From positions 18,837,056 to 18,901,055 of the forward strand of contig JAVTVX010000010.1 in assembly GCA_033439265.1 (NCBI GenBank): DNA of 64,000 nucleotides, read 5' to 3'. A model generated the notes under the pieces. It was not told where the DNA came from and ran no database searches. It saw only the letters and a program-made list of their open reading frames with translations. Position numbers and translations under genes: made by a program. Source of the DNA: Dillenia suffruticosa. Taxonomy: Eukaryota > Streptophyta > Magnoliopsida > Dilleniales > Dilleniaceae. Each line of letters starts with the position of its first letter. The first letter of the stretch is position 1. Below, one piece after another: positions 36,001-49,667 of this stretch.

Positions 36001-39000
36001 CGTACCAGTTTTATTGGTTCGATATTGCTCTAGAATAGATGCAATGCAATAGCCCGTGAGGCCATGACACATACCTTTATATTTCCTCCCGCCATTTGCA
36101 GGACAGTGCAAGGTTTCACTAAAATTTAATGCACTCAATGTTGAACTGTGGGCAACCTCATTTCATAAGAAACCACACCTAACACCATGCCAAAGCATTT
36201 TTAATTTTCCTAAATGATAGCAAGGAGGACCCCTTTTCAACCTGACACCCACTGAGAAAATTTATGTGTACAATATGTGCTCAGACTATGAAAACAAGGT
36301 AACCTATTAATATGATTTTTGTGATAAAATTACAAAGAAATAATAGGTATTAGCTGATTTTTATGTTGCCTAACAGGTAGGAGGTACTCAGTTCATTATT
36401 GTGGTGTATAATCTTAATCCATCGGCTGATCGAATTGTCTCCATGAACTGTTCTCGCTTGACTATGGCTCAACTAGCTAAAAAAAATGTATTGGTATTAA
36501 TAATTTCTTTCTTTCATTTTTTTTTTATTTTTCCGTTGTACAGTGGATTATAAAGGAGATAAATCCAAAGGATGGTTAGAAAGAAATTCTTTCCCCAGGT
36601 GAAATTGCTGGAATATGCCAACTAATGAAATTCCTATTCTTACTTCATTAGCAAATACAGACGAGATTTGACAGAAGCAAGCAAAGCCAGCCCAGAAAGG
36701 AATTGAAGAAGTACGAATATTCTAGGGGTGACTGGGACCAAAGCTGAAACCTAGAAGACCTGTGGAACGGTTTGTGCGGGCCCGACTCCGAGCGGTCCGT
36801 GAGTGAATTGAATGGGACTGTACATAGCTTGACAGCTTAGTTTATTTTAAGTTTTGAATATTAATTCGAATTTTATATTATTCTCGCTCCTCAATTACTA
36901 AAAACCTGAATTCTTTGTGCAATTTTTTCTTTTTAAGAAAGAAGAGGGTTGCAACTGATAACTAACATAAGCAAGTCCTTTTAACATTAATAAGATAAAA
37001 TCCTCCGTTTAAATTATAATTATTTCACTCTCAACTCAAATGATCTGTTTTCCAATTTCAAATTATATTGTTTTAAAATAGTTTAAAAAATTTTAAAAAA
37101 TATATATATATAATTTTTATACAAAGCTTTGATTTGTATTTTATTTTAATTGAAAACAACAAATAAAATGGAAAGGAATAAAAATTAAAGTTTTCCCAAT
37201 AAACCCTTGTGGGGGCGATATAGATTTCATAGGGCAGGGGACTAACTCACGTGTGATCACCTCTTTACCCCAATTTTGGGAAACACGTGTGATCCTAACC
37301 CAAAACTATTACCACATTAGTTTCCCACTTGGGACTTTTATCAACGGACAACGACTGGTGTCTACTCTACCCCCTTCATCTTTTCGAAGAAAAGCCTTTT
37401 CTTGTGCTTCCACTCTCCAATTTCAGCTTTTGTATTCACATGTCATGTCTATGCCTCTCTCTCTCTCTCTCTCTCTGAAATTTTATAATGAAGAAAAGTG
37501 CTGTGTCCGTATCTTATATGGTTTGGGTAAAGATTGCGTGGGAGTGGAGTGGTGGGGGATCAATTTAAGTTGAGAACTCTTGTATGATACCTAATAAATG
37601 CCCTTGGTGGTGGGACCAAATTTTTATCCCATACATTCTCACATGGCATGTGTGGAATCATGTGGACACAAGCTAAATTTGTGCTTTTGCTGACGTGGCC
37701 GTCGCGGAGGGCAATCTTCTCTCTAAGATATAGATACTGTAGTTGTGTCCACGAAAAACCAACAATCGTAGTGGGCTTTGGGGATCTCTCTCGGCCTGTT
37801 GGCTAGGATCGAGCAGTTGACTTCGGGGTGACCCATTAGCAAAGTCCACCTTTTCGAGGTTACTGTGTTGGGCCCAAATAGGGAACACTACATGGCCTTG
37901 AAAGCCCAATTTAATGCACGGGCCAGACCAAAGAAGTTGGGAGGGCTCGTTTCTCAAATTAATACAAACGATATTACCGGCAGAGTTGACCATTTTTCAC
38001 AGAGACAGAAGTTGACGGACAACTTGGTGCGCATCTGCGTTGAATATAGTTTTGCCTGAAAAGTCCCGAGTACAGCCTTATGATCACAATTCTCATCTCT
38101 TAAACCATTGATCCAGGCTCAAATCTTATTGTAACAAAAAAAAATATTTTTGCCAGAAAAGGGTTGACGCTGCTTCCCAATTTAGTTGAGAAGGAGGAAT
38201 CAGGTGATCACAGCTACTTTCAATTTATTACTTTTTTATTTTTTAATATATAATATTTTTTAGTTAAAATAAAAATTTTTAAAAGAAATATAATTTTTTG
38301 CAAAGAAAAATCAGATTACTTTTATAAAAAAATTAGATTATTATATTAGTTATTTTTTATTGAAAAGTTTACATAATTTGAATTGAGTCAAGTCTTAGCT
38401 TTCACGAATAAGGAGGATTTCAGCCAAATATTAATAAATATAACTCAAATATTTCATTCCCAGCAATTTTTTTTATTGGTTATGAGATTTAAGCTTAAAA
38501 CTATACAATGAGAATAATAGTTTTGATATAATTATTAAATAAATTAAAATCACTTGAAGTGAAATTTACTTAAAAAAAGAAAAGTTAATTATGTATGCAA
38601 TAGTCTGTTAGTGTCAAACATAACTTTTTTTTTAATGGCTGAGTATTAAATTTTTTTAATTAAAATTAAAATTTTAAATTTTGAGAATAAAAAAATAAAC
38701 GTGAAAAAAAAAGAGACCAACAAAAAAAATTGGCAATTTCCGGTCGTGTAAACAAAATACATGCTTTTATCAAATTTTTTTAAATTGAGTGGTCAAATAT
38801 TTTATCCCTAAATTAAAAATCTCGATTTTGAAATTTAGAAATAGTGAAAAAGGATTTGAAAGAGTCAACTTCTAAAATAGATTTCGTAATATTTAAATCG
38901 AATTAATCGAATTAAATTTAATTTTGATGATAAAAATAAAAAAAGTAAACATAAAAACAAAAACAAAAACAAAATACATGCTTTTTGACAAGGGAAAAGT

Positions 39001-39464
39001 GGGAGGATCCCCTGCGGCCCACTCTCACTCTTTGTGCGGTTCGAATGCCTTACGTTAAAAAAAAAGCTAGAAGGGTCAAAAAGCCCATATATATATTTTG
39101 TCACCACATCGATTATTACAAAACCTATTTTATGAAGTTATTTTTTTTATATCTAAAAAAAATTAAATTTTTAATCTAATTAAGGGATAAAGATATAAAT
39201 CCTATCTATCTCATTAAGTGTCTGTAAAACCTATATATTTTGCATATATAAAATCAAAAAAGTTAAAATGTTTAGGGGCACGGGAGAGTGAAGGGAATGA
39301 AAGATTCCAAAGGAATGGCTGGCTGCGCTCCGGAGCAAGGAAAATAGCGAGTGGACAACTGCGCTTTTCCAAATTTTATTAGAAAGAAAGAACAGCCAAA
39401 AAATAAGAGGCCATTACGTCTCTCTCTCTGTGTTGTGTCTCTTTCTCCTCCAAAAACATTACGG
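30010..39464. other. 9.4-kb intergenic region without recognisable genes
   Basis: AT-rich DNA broken by simple repeats: CT at 33418-33441, GA at 33581-33604, CT at 37458-37478, and C-runs at 33406-33417 and 35163-35174. A short imperfect repeat (GTAC.TAGAAATTTGAT) occurs twice around 35515 and 35565. No conserved protein, RNA gene or transposon end was found on either strand. The last 170 bp before 39465 form the SLP1 leader. Confidence 0.55.
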
Positions 39465-42400
39465 ATGGCCTCTTTCTCTCTGAATTCTCTGCCTGTTCCT
39501 CCTCCACCCACTCGCAAACTCACACTTACAGACTCTTCTTCCGCTACTCTCAGAACTAGAGGCTTGAAGCCCATTGTGGTCTCTGGGAATCCTCCCACTT
39601 TTGTTTCTGCTCCTGGTCGCCGAATTGTCGCTGGTTAGTGTTTCCCCTATCACAATCTTGTAAATTCTCATTGCAATTTTGGGTGTTGCTATTTCTGTGC
39701 TTTTCACTATCCATCTTGTACCGCTTTCGCTTCACGGTTTAGTTTTTGATTATTTTCTGAATCCCAAAAAAGATTGAAGGGAAAAAAAAAAAAAAAAGAA
39801 GGCACATCCGGGAGCAACTAGCTAGCTAGAGTTTCGGGATGGGTCTTTTCATTTGTTTTGAACTTGTAAGACAAGCATGCCTATCTTTGGAGCTTTCGAA
39901 TTTTCTGATTGATTTCTTGTCTAGTCTCCTCAATTTAAGTGACAAGCATTTGGAGGGCCTAAAGGGGTAAAAGAAGCTTGATATTTGAGAGAAACTAGAA
40001 AAAGGTGTTGATATGATTGAAGTTGAAGAAATTAATGTAATTTCAGTTGAACAGAGAAGGAAGAAAAAGATGTTATCTTTATTAGGAGAGATGCAAGATG
40101 ACATCATATATTGTCCCTGGGAGTAGAGGTTCCCAAATTTGTATATCAAACCTTGAAGATCGAGTTAGTTAATACGAGACAACAGTTTTTTAGCCTCATA
40201 CCAATCCAAAAGGTCATGTAGTTCCTAGAATTGATAACGGCCCTTTTGTGTAAATGTGTAGCTCTTTGGTTGAAAGAGGTTAGCAGAATTTGGAGTTAGG
40301 AAGCGGGGGCAGAGGTAGTTTAGGTGATATAAGCAATCCCCTTGGGTAGAAACAGAGTTCTATAATTACAACTAATGCATACGAGTGAGACTCTAATTTG
40401 AATTCTGGCATCTTCTTCATCACTTTAAGCTCTATTAAAGTTTCTTTACTTGTTGTATAACTGGTTTTTAAATTTCTTGCATTTTCTCATGTTATTCTAC
40501 TTCTTATATTGAAATGTATAGTTGGGGATCTTCATGGAGATCTTGCCCAAACCAGACTTGCTCTGGAGATGGCTGGCATCTTGAGTTCTGACGGTCAAGA
40601 TTCTTGGATCGGGGGGGAGACAGTATTGCCCTATTTTCCTGAATGCTACTTCTGCATTGATGTTTTTAATGTTTCCTTACGTTACCATAGATGCTCAACT
40701 GCTCTAAAAAATATTGCAAATTACTAGGATTTGTGAGTTTAATAGCCATGTAACCAACAGATTCCTATCTTTTCTGACAAGGTGTTAGTACAACTTGGGG
40801 ATATATTAGATCGAGGTGAGGATGAAATAGCTATATTATCCTTATTGCGGTCATTGGATATCCAGGCAAAAGCTCAAGGTGGAGCAGTATTTCAGGTCTA
40901 TGTTTACCGTTTGTTATTCTTTAGTCTGTCTTATCTCAAGTAAATACATCCCGAGTTATCTTGATTATTTTTTTTTGCTGATTTTGCTAGTGGTAAGTGT
41001 TTTGACACATGATATGAATATTCTTGCGTTCCAAATTGGAAGTTCATTGTGATGTCAAATTCTTATGATTTTTGTTGCATTCTTCAAACTTGTGAGTCAA
41101 TGATCTCAAATTTAAGACCTTATATAGAAGTTTCATTTTGGGATTCTTCTAGCACCTAATCATTTCCTGCTTCTGTTTTCTGATGATATTTCCCTTTTTT
41201 CTTTCATTTTAAGAGAATTTTATGTCCTGATGTTTTTCTACCCCTAGGTAAATGGTAATCATGAGACTATGAACGTGGAAGGAGACTTCAGATATGTTGA
41301 TTCTGGGGGTTTTGATGAGTGTTTGAATTTCCTGGAATACTTGGAGGACTATGGAGAAAACTGGGACGAAGGTTTTCGAAAGTGGATTGGTTCATCTGAA
41401 AGGTGGAAAGAAGAGCGGAAAATGTCTCAAAACTACTGGGGTCCATGGAACCTAGTAAAGGTACTGATATTCTCTGATTTGGACCTATTGTTCATTAGAT
41501 TATCCCATCATAAGTATCTGCAATTTTTGTCTCACTGGCAATGATGTCAGAAAATCCATTTAAAGGTTCTGATAGAGGTTCTAGTTCTTCTAGTCTGGTC
41601 TTTTTATTTTTTGGTGGGTGCGGGTGCTGGAAGGCAGGAGAAGGTCAGGGATCACAGGTAAGATAAAAACAAGCTAAATGAAATTATAATCCCCTAAAGG
41701 AAAACACCAGATGACTCTTGAACCAGGAGAGAAAATGCACGATGAAACATAAAACTAGCACCATGTAAAGCGGCAATGAATATTATTACCGAGTCATGTG
41801 ATCCAGAAGAAACTTTTATGAACTTCCTTGCCTATTCATTTGTGAATTCTCAACAAGCCATTCAGATACAGTTGTTTTATTATTAGGACAGAGTCAAAAG
41901 GGGGTGATTGCCAGGTCTATCCTCCTAAGACCTGGGGGTCTGTTGGCTTGTGAGTTGGCTCGACATGCTGTTGTTCTCCAAGTTGATGACTGGATCTTCT
42001 GTCATGGTGGTCTTCTTCCTCATCATGGTATGATAGTTTTACCATTTTCATGTAATATTGTCATCTTGCAGTTTCCTATTTGGACTTAATTTATATTTTA
42101 TCATTTTGTCTTTGAGCCTGAGAGAATGTGCATACTTCCACAGTTGCATACGGGATAGAGAGGATGAATAGAGAAGTATCTGACTGGATGAGATGTCTCC
42201 ATGAGAGTAACACTACTCCTCACATGCCTTTTATAGCCACGAGAGGCTATGATAGTGTCGTATGGAATCGCTTGTACTCGCGAGACAGTTCAGATTTGGA
42301 TGATTATCAGGGTGACAAGGCAAGTGACCTCTATTTATGCGTTAACATTTTTATTGTATGGTTGCTATCATTGTCAACATGAGCTTTTGCTGTTGTGGTT

Positions 42401-43107
42401 CGCATCTTCTTACTGTCTTCTTTTACACTTTCTATTCTTCGGTCTAAATTCAAAGGTGTGCCTGATTAAGCCATTTGATACTTGATCATTGGGTTTTACT
42501 TGCCGAAATTGAATATTATATTGCTTCATGAGACTAAAAATACTTGTTTATCAGATCCAATCAATTCTTGAAGAGACGCTGCAATCACTAGGTGCTAAAG
42601 CAATGGTGGTGGGTCACACACCTCAAATGGCAGGAGTGAATTGGTTGGGGACTTCTTTCATTTTTTTTCTACATCCTCCATAAGGATACAATATTTGGAA
42701 TTTTGGCTGCTACTCATCTTAGGAACATAACTAAAAAGTATTTTTCTCATCTTTGACTGTGTCCTGCAGTAAATACAACTGTAACATATGGCGCGTTGAT
42801 GTGGGAATGTCCAGAGGAGTTCTTTATTCCAGGCCAGAGGTAAACCAAACTTCTTGCTTATTCAATCTTTACCCAAATTGTATGCTTTTGATGACAATTT
42901 TATCATGCCTACGATGGTTTGAATTCCTAAAACTTCCTCCCTCCAAAAGTTTTCCGGTCCTTTTTTTTTAATTTAAATATATTTGTAGTATCTTGATATT
43001 AAACTTTAAATGCCTTCCAGATTTTAGAAATAATTGACAATAACGCGAGAGTCATAAGGAGCAAAAGGGACACTTACAATGAACTTCAGGTTGTTGACTA
43101 TACATAG
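39465..43107 (+). CDS. SLP1: Shewanella-like protein phosphatase 1 (SLP1), chloroplastic
   Basis: PPP-family metallophosphatase of bacterial-like type found in chloroplasts. Nine exons: 39465-39633, 40522-40622, 40782-40895, 41248-41460, 41892-42027, 42144-42319, 42555-42643, 42770-42839, 43021-43107; phases agree, 384 residues. Residues 1 to about 52 are Ser/Thr/Pro-rich and fit a transit peptide. Metal and phosphate motifs are complete: GDLHGD (58-63), GDILDRG (96-102), GNHE (131-134), CHGG (236-239) and GHTP (323-326). The sixth intron begins AAG/GCAAGT, a GC-AG intron; all others are GT-AG. The fifth exon is taken to start at 41892 because an upstream AG would put a stop in frame. SLP phosphatases resist microcystin and okadaic acid, as known for the family. 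Confidence 0.95.
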
Positions 43108-44407
43108 AATGTGGTCAACCGGCCAATAAGGTATGTTGAAGTGCCTATTTGATCATTCGACCTTGTTTTGGGGTTCCCTTCATCTTATAAATTGGCATTG
43201 ATACCAGTGGTTCAAAGAATGCATAATGAAATTGCAACTAAGAGGCCTGCATGTTAATGAAGTTATAGTGTAGGTCTAATTGTACTTTTGCCGCTCCCAT
43301 CTTTCCCTTGAGAATCAGACTGGCTTTTAAAATAGTCTCTTCTGCATAATCCAATTGCGGTATCGTGGTCTTTTAGTTCTGGTGCTATGCAGCAGCTAGT
43401 AGGCCTAATCAATGGCTTCTTTGGGTCTCTGAGTGCGCCTCTATGTTGCCATGGTTTTGCAGGTCGAGAGCTGCTTCTTAATGGATTTAGCATCACAATG
43501 TGAACTATCCCATTCATGACTTTCTAGTGCTAACAGCAGACAATAATTTTTGTCAATCGAGAATGAGGGGACGAGGTTCTTGGTTTTTGGTTGCAAAGCC
43601 GAGGAAGAAAACACAGCTTCATTGTTAATACAAAGTACTTTTTTTAAAAGTAAATATGATTTCATTGCATTGTCGGAAGATACACTCTGAAGAAATTGAG
43701 AACACATCTTCTTGTATACTTGTCTTCTCTCATTTCTCTCAAGATTCACTCGGTTGAAATGGAACACCATTTGTAATTTTGTTTATAAAGGGGGGTTTGA
43801 AATGGATTGAATATAATTAGGCACCGGCCCTTCAAGACATGCTCAAATTTGTTCTTAACAGTTCTTCATCTTCTGAGACCAAACACATGAAAACAAGATT
43901 TTTGGGATAAATCTACCCTATTTTTTTTAAGGACTTTAGGAAATGCATATCCGACTTTCTTTGTGCTTAAATTGATGCACCATTTTTGTTTGCGTATGGG
44001 GTTTCATGTTTAGGTATCATTTAAGGCATTTTAATTGAAATATTTATAAATTTAAATAATTTTTTTTAATTAAATTATATAAGATCTTACAAATAAAATT
44101 AATTTTTACAAAACTTTTAATAATATTTAATATTATAAATTGTAACTAACTATCATTTCATATCATGTCAATTTTTTCAAACAACACACTAAATGTATTA
44201 CTAAGATTTTAACTTTTCTAACGTCAGATTTGCTGTTTATTTAAATTTTAAATTTTAAATTGAATATTACAATTCAGATTGAGCATTCTTGCCTCTCTTT
44301 TTTAACAAAGAAACCCCCCCCCCCCCAAAAAAAAAATCAACTTTCCTTTTCATTTGGGTATTTCTTCTAACTGTGCTTTGTTTTCTTTTTCAATGTACTC
44401 CAACCCT

Positions 44408-44416
44408 AAACCCTAA
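44408..44416 (+). promoter_or_regulatory. Telo-box upstream of MCAT
   Basis: AAACCCTAA within a slightly longer CCCTAAACCCTAA, 313 bp before the MCAT ATG. Telo-boxes are common in promoters of plant housekeeping genes and can recruit TRB proteins and Polycomb factors. Confidence 0.55.
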
Positions 44417-44549
44417 GGTAGCTTTTTGGGGAATTAAAAGTTGTAAACCAAGATAAGGGGAGGTAGGTACATGGACAGTTGGGCGGTTCTTTGATTTCCT
44501 TGTCATCTCCGCCGTCTCCAATCCAAACCTTCGGAAAATCCCCCCCCCC

Positions 44550-44553
<4 letters not shown>

Positions 44554-44597
<44 letters not shown>
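44554..44597. repeat. CT repeat in the MCAT promoter
   Basis: About 22 CT units, upstream of the likely TATA box (CCTATAAAATT, 44636-44646) and about 130 bp before the start codon. Confidence 0.9.
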
Positions 44598-44600
<3 letters not shown>

Positions 44601-44635
44601 TGAATAATACCACGCCAAATTTTGTCTTGGGGCGC

Positions 44636-44646
44636 CTATAAAATTG
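44636..44646 (+). promoter_or_regulatory. Putative TATA box of MCAT
   Basis: CCTATAAAATT, 83-93 bp before the ATG, giving a predicted 5' UTR of about 55-60 nt. Confidence 0.5.
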
Positions 44647-44728
44647 CATGAGACTCGTCACATTTCACAGCCCACATTGCTTGATCAGTCGCTCGCTCAC
44701 TCTCTCCCATTCCAGTTCGATTGCCACA

Positions 44729-46984
44729 ATGAGTTCTTCACTTCTTTTCCCCTCGATTTCTCTCAACAACACCTCTTTCAACTCCTCCAATTCGTCCAGT
44801 TATTTCCGGGCGAGGCATGGAATTTCAAGATTCAACCCTAAATCACTCAACAGCTCTAGGGTTTCTACGAGCGTTTCTGTCGGATCTCTCAATGCTGTCG
44901 ACGATGCTTTGTTTAGCGATTACAAGCCCTCCTTGGCCTTTCTATTCCCTGGACAGGTAATCTCTGGGTGAAATTGTTTTGATTGGAATTTTTTTGATCC
45001 GATTGACTGTCCCTTCATTGAACTTCCTCCGAATTAGATAGTCACAGCTGATTAGGGTGAAGCGTTTTTTTTAGGCAGATCAGTTTCAACTAGTTGAGTG
45101 TTTGAATTTGTATAATTGAGGGTTTCAGGGCGCACAAGCTGTTGGAATGGGTGCAGAGGCTCAAGTTTTGCCTGCTGCTGCCGAATTGTATAAGAAAGCC
45201 AATGACATTCTTGGGTACGTTTCAGCTTTTCTAAATCTCAACAGGTTTTATGCTTGATGTGACAATTCACGAATTCTTCTTATAATAAATTCTCTTATTC
45301 TGCGGCAATGCAGGTATGATCTCCTGGATATTTGCATTAATGGCCCAAAGGAAAAGCTAGACTCAACAGTTATAAGCCAGGTGCTCCTCCCTGTCCTCCT
45401 AGTTCATTTAACTCAAGAGTTACTAATGTTGTTTCAAATGACTATCAACTGCTGTGGCAACTGTTAATTTGGGCCTCGTTATTGAAGCAATTAACATATA
45501 ATTTAGCTAATGCTGTTTTGAAAGATTATGCCCTGTTACCGTGGCAACTGTTTAGCTGTTTGGTTGTGCATCTTTGCAGCCAGCTATCTATGTGACAAGC
45601 TTAGCTGCTGTTGAGTTACTGCGTTCTCGAGATGGAGGTCAGCAGATAATTGATTCAGTAGATGTCACTTGTGGTCTAAGCTTGGGTGAATACACTGCTC
45701 TTGCATTTGCAGGAGCTTTCAGGTGCACGCATAGTTCTGTAAACTTATCATTTCATTGCTGAGCTCTCTTCAAGGAAGTTAGAAACATGCCAGTTTCCTT
45801 TTGATGATGCTTGAACCAAACAGTGGATTAATTTTCTTTTGTTTCTTAATGTCGAAAGCTGTTGTATGTTCTTTTGAACCTTTTTTTTTAATTACTTATT
45901 TGTCTCAATATTGATTTTGCCGATGTGGTTGATTTCCAAAGCTTTGAGGATGGATTGAAGCTGGTAAAACTGAGGGGGGAAGCAATGCAGGTTTAACTCA
46001 AAATTCGAATTTTCTATTTTTTTTGTCGGTCTGCCATAAATTGATTATGAAGCCTTTTGGTGATTATTTATCCTCAACTGCTTCCAGGATGCATCTGATG
46101 CTGCTAAGAGTGCCATGGTAAGTATCATCGGACTGGATTCAGACAAGGTACAACAATTGTGTGATGCAGCCAATGAAGAAGTTGATGAAGGAAATAAAGT
46201 TCAGATTGCAAACTTCTTATGCACTGTAAGATTTCCATTGAATCTAAGTGGTTTGTCGTATATCTATCTTCATGGTTTATGCACTTATTGATATATTACA
46301 CATTCTCATTTCATAGGGGAATTATGCTGTCTCTGGAGGCCTGAAAGGAATTGAAGCAGTTGAGGCCAAGGCAAAGTCATTCAAAGCTAGGATGACGGTA
46401 TGTTTTGGCAACTTGTCTGTAATTGACGCCTAGCCTCTTTTCTACAAGAAAAACTTTCTGATTCATTTTGTTACAGGTTCGATTAGCTGTTGCTGGTGCT
46501 TTTCACACTGGTTTCATGGAACCTGCTGTCTCAAGGTTGGAAGCTGCATTGGCAGCAACCAAAATCAGTACTCCAAGAATTCCAGTTATATCCAACGTTG
46601 ATGCAAATCCACATGCTGATCCTGAAACAATCAAGAAAATATTGGCACGCCAGGTATGGTATTTTCTTAATTTTCTATTCCCTCTTCCTGAGCAAGAATT
46701 TTAATTGGTGTTCCAACTCAACATTACAGGTGACATCTCCGGTACAGTGGGAGACGACAGTGAAGACTCTACTATCAAAGGGACTGACCAAAAGCTATGA
46801 GCTAGGGCCAGGAAAGGTACAGCGCATAAATTTGATGATGAAGACACTTGAATTGGGTTTATTTTATGTTTTTGGTTGAGATTAAAAATTGGGCATAAAT
46901 TTCCTTTGGGCGATTTATCAGGTTATAGCCGGCATTGTCAAGAGAATGAATAAGACTGCTGATATTGAAAATATTGGTGCTTGA
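44729..46984 (+). CDS. MCAT: Malonyl-CoA:acyl-carrier-protein transacylase, plastid
   Basis: FabD-type enzyme that moves malonyl from CoA to ACP for plastid fatty acid synthesis. Ten exons: 44729-44956, 45129-45214, 45314-45380, 45580-45722, 45942-45990, 46088-46225, 46317-46397, 46477-46653, 46730-46816, 46922-46984; phases agree, 372 residues. Residues 1-60 are Ser/Asn-rich and fit a transit peptide. The substrate loop FPGQGAQ spans the exon 1/2 junction, the nucleophile is Ser161 in GLSLGEY (the usual GHS is GLS, as in other plant enzymes recalled), the catalytic His is His274 in GAFHTGFM, and VISNVDANPH and the terminal GPGKV are present. It ends convergently with the small acidic gene downstream. 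Confidence 0.97.
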
Positions 46985-47569
46985 GAGAATAAAGAGTTTG
47001 ATTTTTGACTGGCATAGAGTTGCTGCATCAAGCTAAGGTTGGAGTTTCCCTTTTCAAGCAAATACAAAAGAGAAGGCATCTACAACCTCGAAGCTCCACA
47101 TGATACAACTTTGAGACTTTGTTCTGCCATATTGAGGGGACTTGCTCTGCTTTGTAGGATTAATGTTATCGAGTTGTTGAATAATCATTGCTCATCCATC
47201 CTTGTACTTGATTTTGCGTTAGTGTTATGTACAATTTGAGTTCATTTGGCAGAAGGAATTTTGTCAGTAGAGCTGCAAGTCGATATGTGTTTCCTTGAAT
47301 TATAAAATTTGGCTAATGCTTGTATTGCAATGAAGCTCCATCACTAATTCATGGTCATAGGCAAGTCATTTTCCTTCTTGTGAAATGCAGAGAAGAGATG
47401 TAGAAAGGAATATGCTCGGGTGAATGCAAATTAAATCCATATTCTAGATAGGACGCTAACATAGAACCAGCCTCTTTGGCATTTCATCGAACAAGAGTTA
47501 TTCCAAGATTAATTAAAAATCAAAACTTATTTCCAAGATTAACAACACATGGCTCCAAAAAGATTGAAA

Positions 47570-48192
47570 TCAGTTGCGTATGGAAGCAGTTGAAGATGTA
47601 GATTGGGAAGCTGGTCGTCGAAGCCTCCGAAGTTGATCCATCCAGCGATCTTCGGGAACTGAATTCACCCAATCAGGAACAGGTCCTCCAAACGACACAC
47701 CTCGCATCGCCTCCATAACCCTAGTCGCATTGTCCACCGTTAACGGTGCGTTTCGACGACTCTCGTCTTCCCTAAACGCTCTCACCACCGCCATAACCGA
47801 AGCCTCTCTCAACCTCTCTTCCTCTTCTTCGCTGTCTTCTTCATCGCTGCTCAGATCCAGAGACGAGATTCCACGGGCGTAACCGTTGGAAAGTCCATGA
47901 ATGTCATCAGCAGCGCTATCTCCGCCGTCCGATTCATTAGAATTTGTCCGGTCGAGATCATGATCGCCGTCGTCGTGGTCATCTGCAACCGAGATCGGCT
48001 GGTAGTACTCGGGGGGAGAGTCGCTGGCGTTGGTGTCTGAATCGCTTCCGTCTCCAGTATTTTCTGTGACAATCACATTACACGAAGAGACATCGATTGA
48101 TCCTTTTAAGAAAAAATAAATAAATAATAAAGCAAGCTTTAGAGTAATTCCTTACCTTCCATGAAGTCGCTTGAAGTGACTGAGACGTTCAT
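47570..48192 (-). CDS. Small acidic Ser/Asp-rich protein, function unknown
   Basis: Two exons: 48192-48156 (MNVSVTSSDFME) and 48063-47570, joined in phase with GT-AG ends; 176 residues. The first 100 residues are dominated by Asp, Ser and Glu (GDGSDSDTNASDSPPEYYQP; SSDEEDSEEEEERL), probably disordered and open to CK2 phosphorylation. The C-terminal part is better ordered in appearance: a helix-like REASVMAVVRAFREDE, then NATRVMEAMRGV, and SVPEDRWMDQLRRLRRP, a pattern that suggests a conserved helix. No signal peptide or membrane segment. It is probably a conserved plant protein, but I do not recognise the family. The 5' UTR may extend to about 48480. Confidence 0.75.
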
Positions 48193-49667
48193 AGTAGTCC
48201 TCTAAAACTGCGAGGGGATAGATCCGAAGAATAACAACCTGCTTGGAAAAGTCAAAAAGATAGAGCCACTTCGAGAGAGACAAAACAAAAAAATCCCAAC
48301 CCAAAAAAAAAGAAAAAGAAAAGAAAATAACTTACGTGTCCTGCTCGAGAATCATACCCGGGTCTGTACGGCTCTGAACTACAATATAATAATCCAACTT
48401 TAGAGAATTATAAAAAATAGAAAGAGAGAGAAAGACCGGAGAAGGAGAGGGAGAGGGAGAATTCAAGAGGAAGAGAGGGATTGTAATATAATTTCATTCC
48501 ATATTCATATCCGGTTCATCTTTCTATTTATATTATATTTTCTAATTATTCATTAATCATCGACTGATTTTCCTAACTACTAACTAATATTTTCAACTAT
48601 AATTAATAACTAATCATAATTATTACAATACTTCCCTTTGAGAATATTCTTATCCTCAACGATAGAAAACCAAAAATTAAGATTTTAAATTCATGAATAG
48701 ACTTGCATTTGAATTGAAAGATAAGATGATAAAAACGAATAACAAATGTAAAATGAGTTACAGAAAGGGTAGTAGGAGAAAAGTGAAGACAAAGAATATC
48801 GAAAATTCAATAATCGAAAAACTTGCCAAGAAACCACCATTAACATGTTCTTTTCTTGACAATTGAAATTATGCTTTTAATGAAAAATTTTTCTTAATGA
48901 ACCCCGAAATTTCAACTTCCTGAAAGTCTGACAAAAAATCACTATTAATAAATTTTTTCTTGATCATTTGTGACTCTTTTTCCACCCTCGAATATTTTTT
49001 TACTAAGAGTAGATTTTTTTTCATTATGAGTAGATAAAATGAAAAACTCAAAAAGTATATCAATAAATAGAATAAGAGACTCAAAAAGTGTATCAATATT
49101 TTGTTATTCACATTTGTCTTTATTCGTCATCTTCAATAAAATATCAAATTTTACTTCAAAATTAGCCAAAAAAAACTTCCATTTTTTTATTTTGTTGATC
49201 GAATTTTTTGTTTACGTGTAGTCGCAATTCATCAATTTTAGCATCTAGTTTTTCATGTTGCTCTTTGAGCTAAACTTCTTTTGCCATTTTCTAATCGTCT
49301 TGAAAAAAACCATGTGAACAGGCCAGATTAGGCCCGGCATGGCGGGCTTGGTTCATCAGGTCGGGCCGGTTCTGGGAAATTTTTTTTGGAACCAGCCCTA
49401 CCCTGGAAAGGCCTCTGAACTGTGGCCGAACTGGGCCGCAGTTCATGGTCCAGTCCAGGAACCGGATTGGGCCTTGCCCGTCTCAGCCCGATCTCATCTC
49501 TATGCGGCTACCCCCTCAATTGGTTCAGCTACAGTGTATGAATATTCTTAGGTTCTTTTTGCAGATTTTAGAAAGAATACCTATGGACACCTACAGATAA
49601 ATTCAATCTCCGCTAAAGATGAACTATGCTACATTATTCAGTTTTGCTTTGTCATCAACTTGAACAG
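48193..49667. other. AT-rich spacer with a GC-rich patch
   Basis: Mostly AT-rich. A patch at about 49320-49520 is rich in GGGCC and GCCCG words and resembles sequence found in repetitive plant DNA; no element ends could be fixed. The N-terminal exons expected for the PP2C that follows are not seen here. Confidence 0.5.

Larger units (their letters stand above)
43108..44728. other. SLP1 3' flank and MCAT promoter region
   Basis: No gene seen. C-runs occur at about 44313-44324 and 44540-44551. The MCAT-proximal part carries a telo-box, a long CT tract and a TATA box, listed separately. Confidence 0.6.

Noticed and set aside
37673..37993. 106-residue frame on the minus strand
   Set aside because: Looked protein-like but shows no family motif and lies in repeat-like intergenic DNA.
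44390..44618. Arg-Glu repeat proteins on the minus strand
   Set aside because: Translation of the CT repeat; no independent coding evidence.
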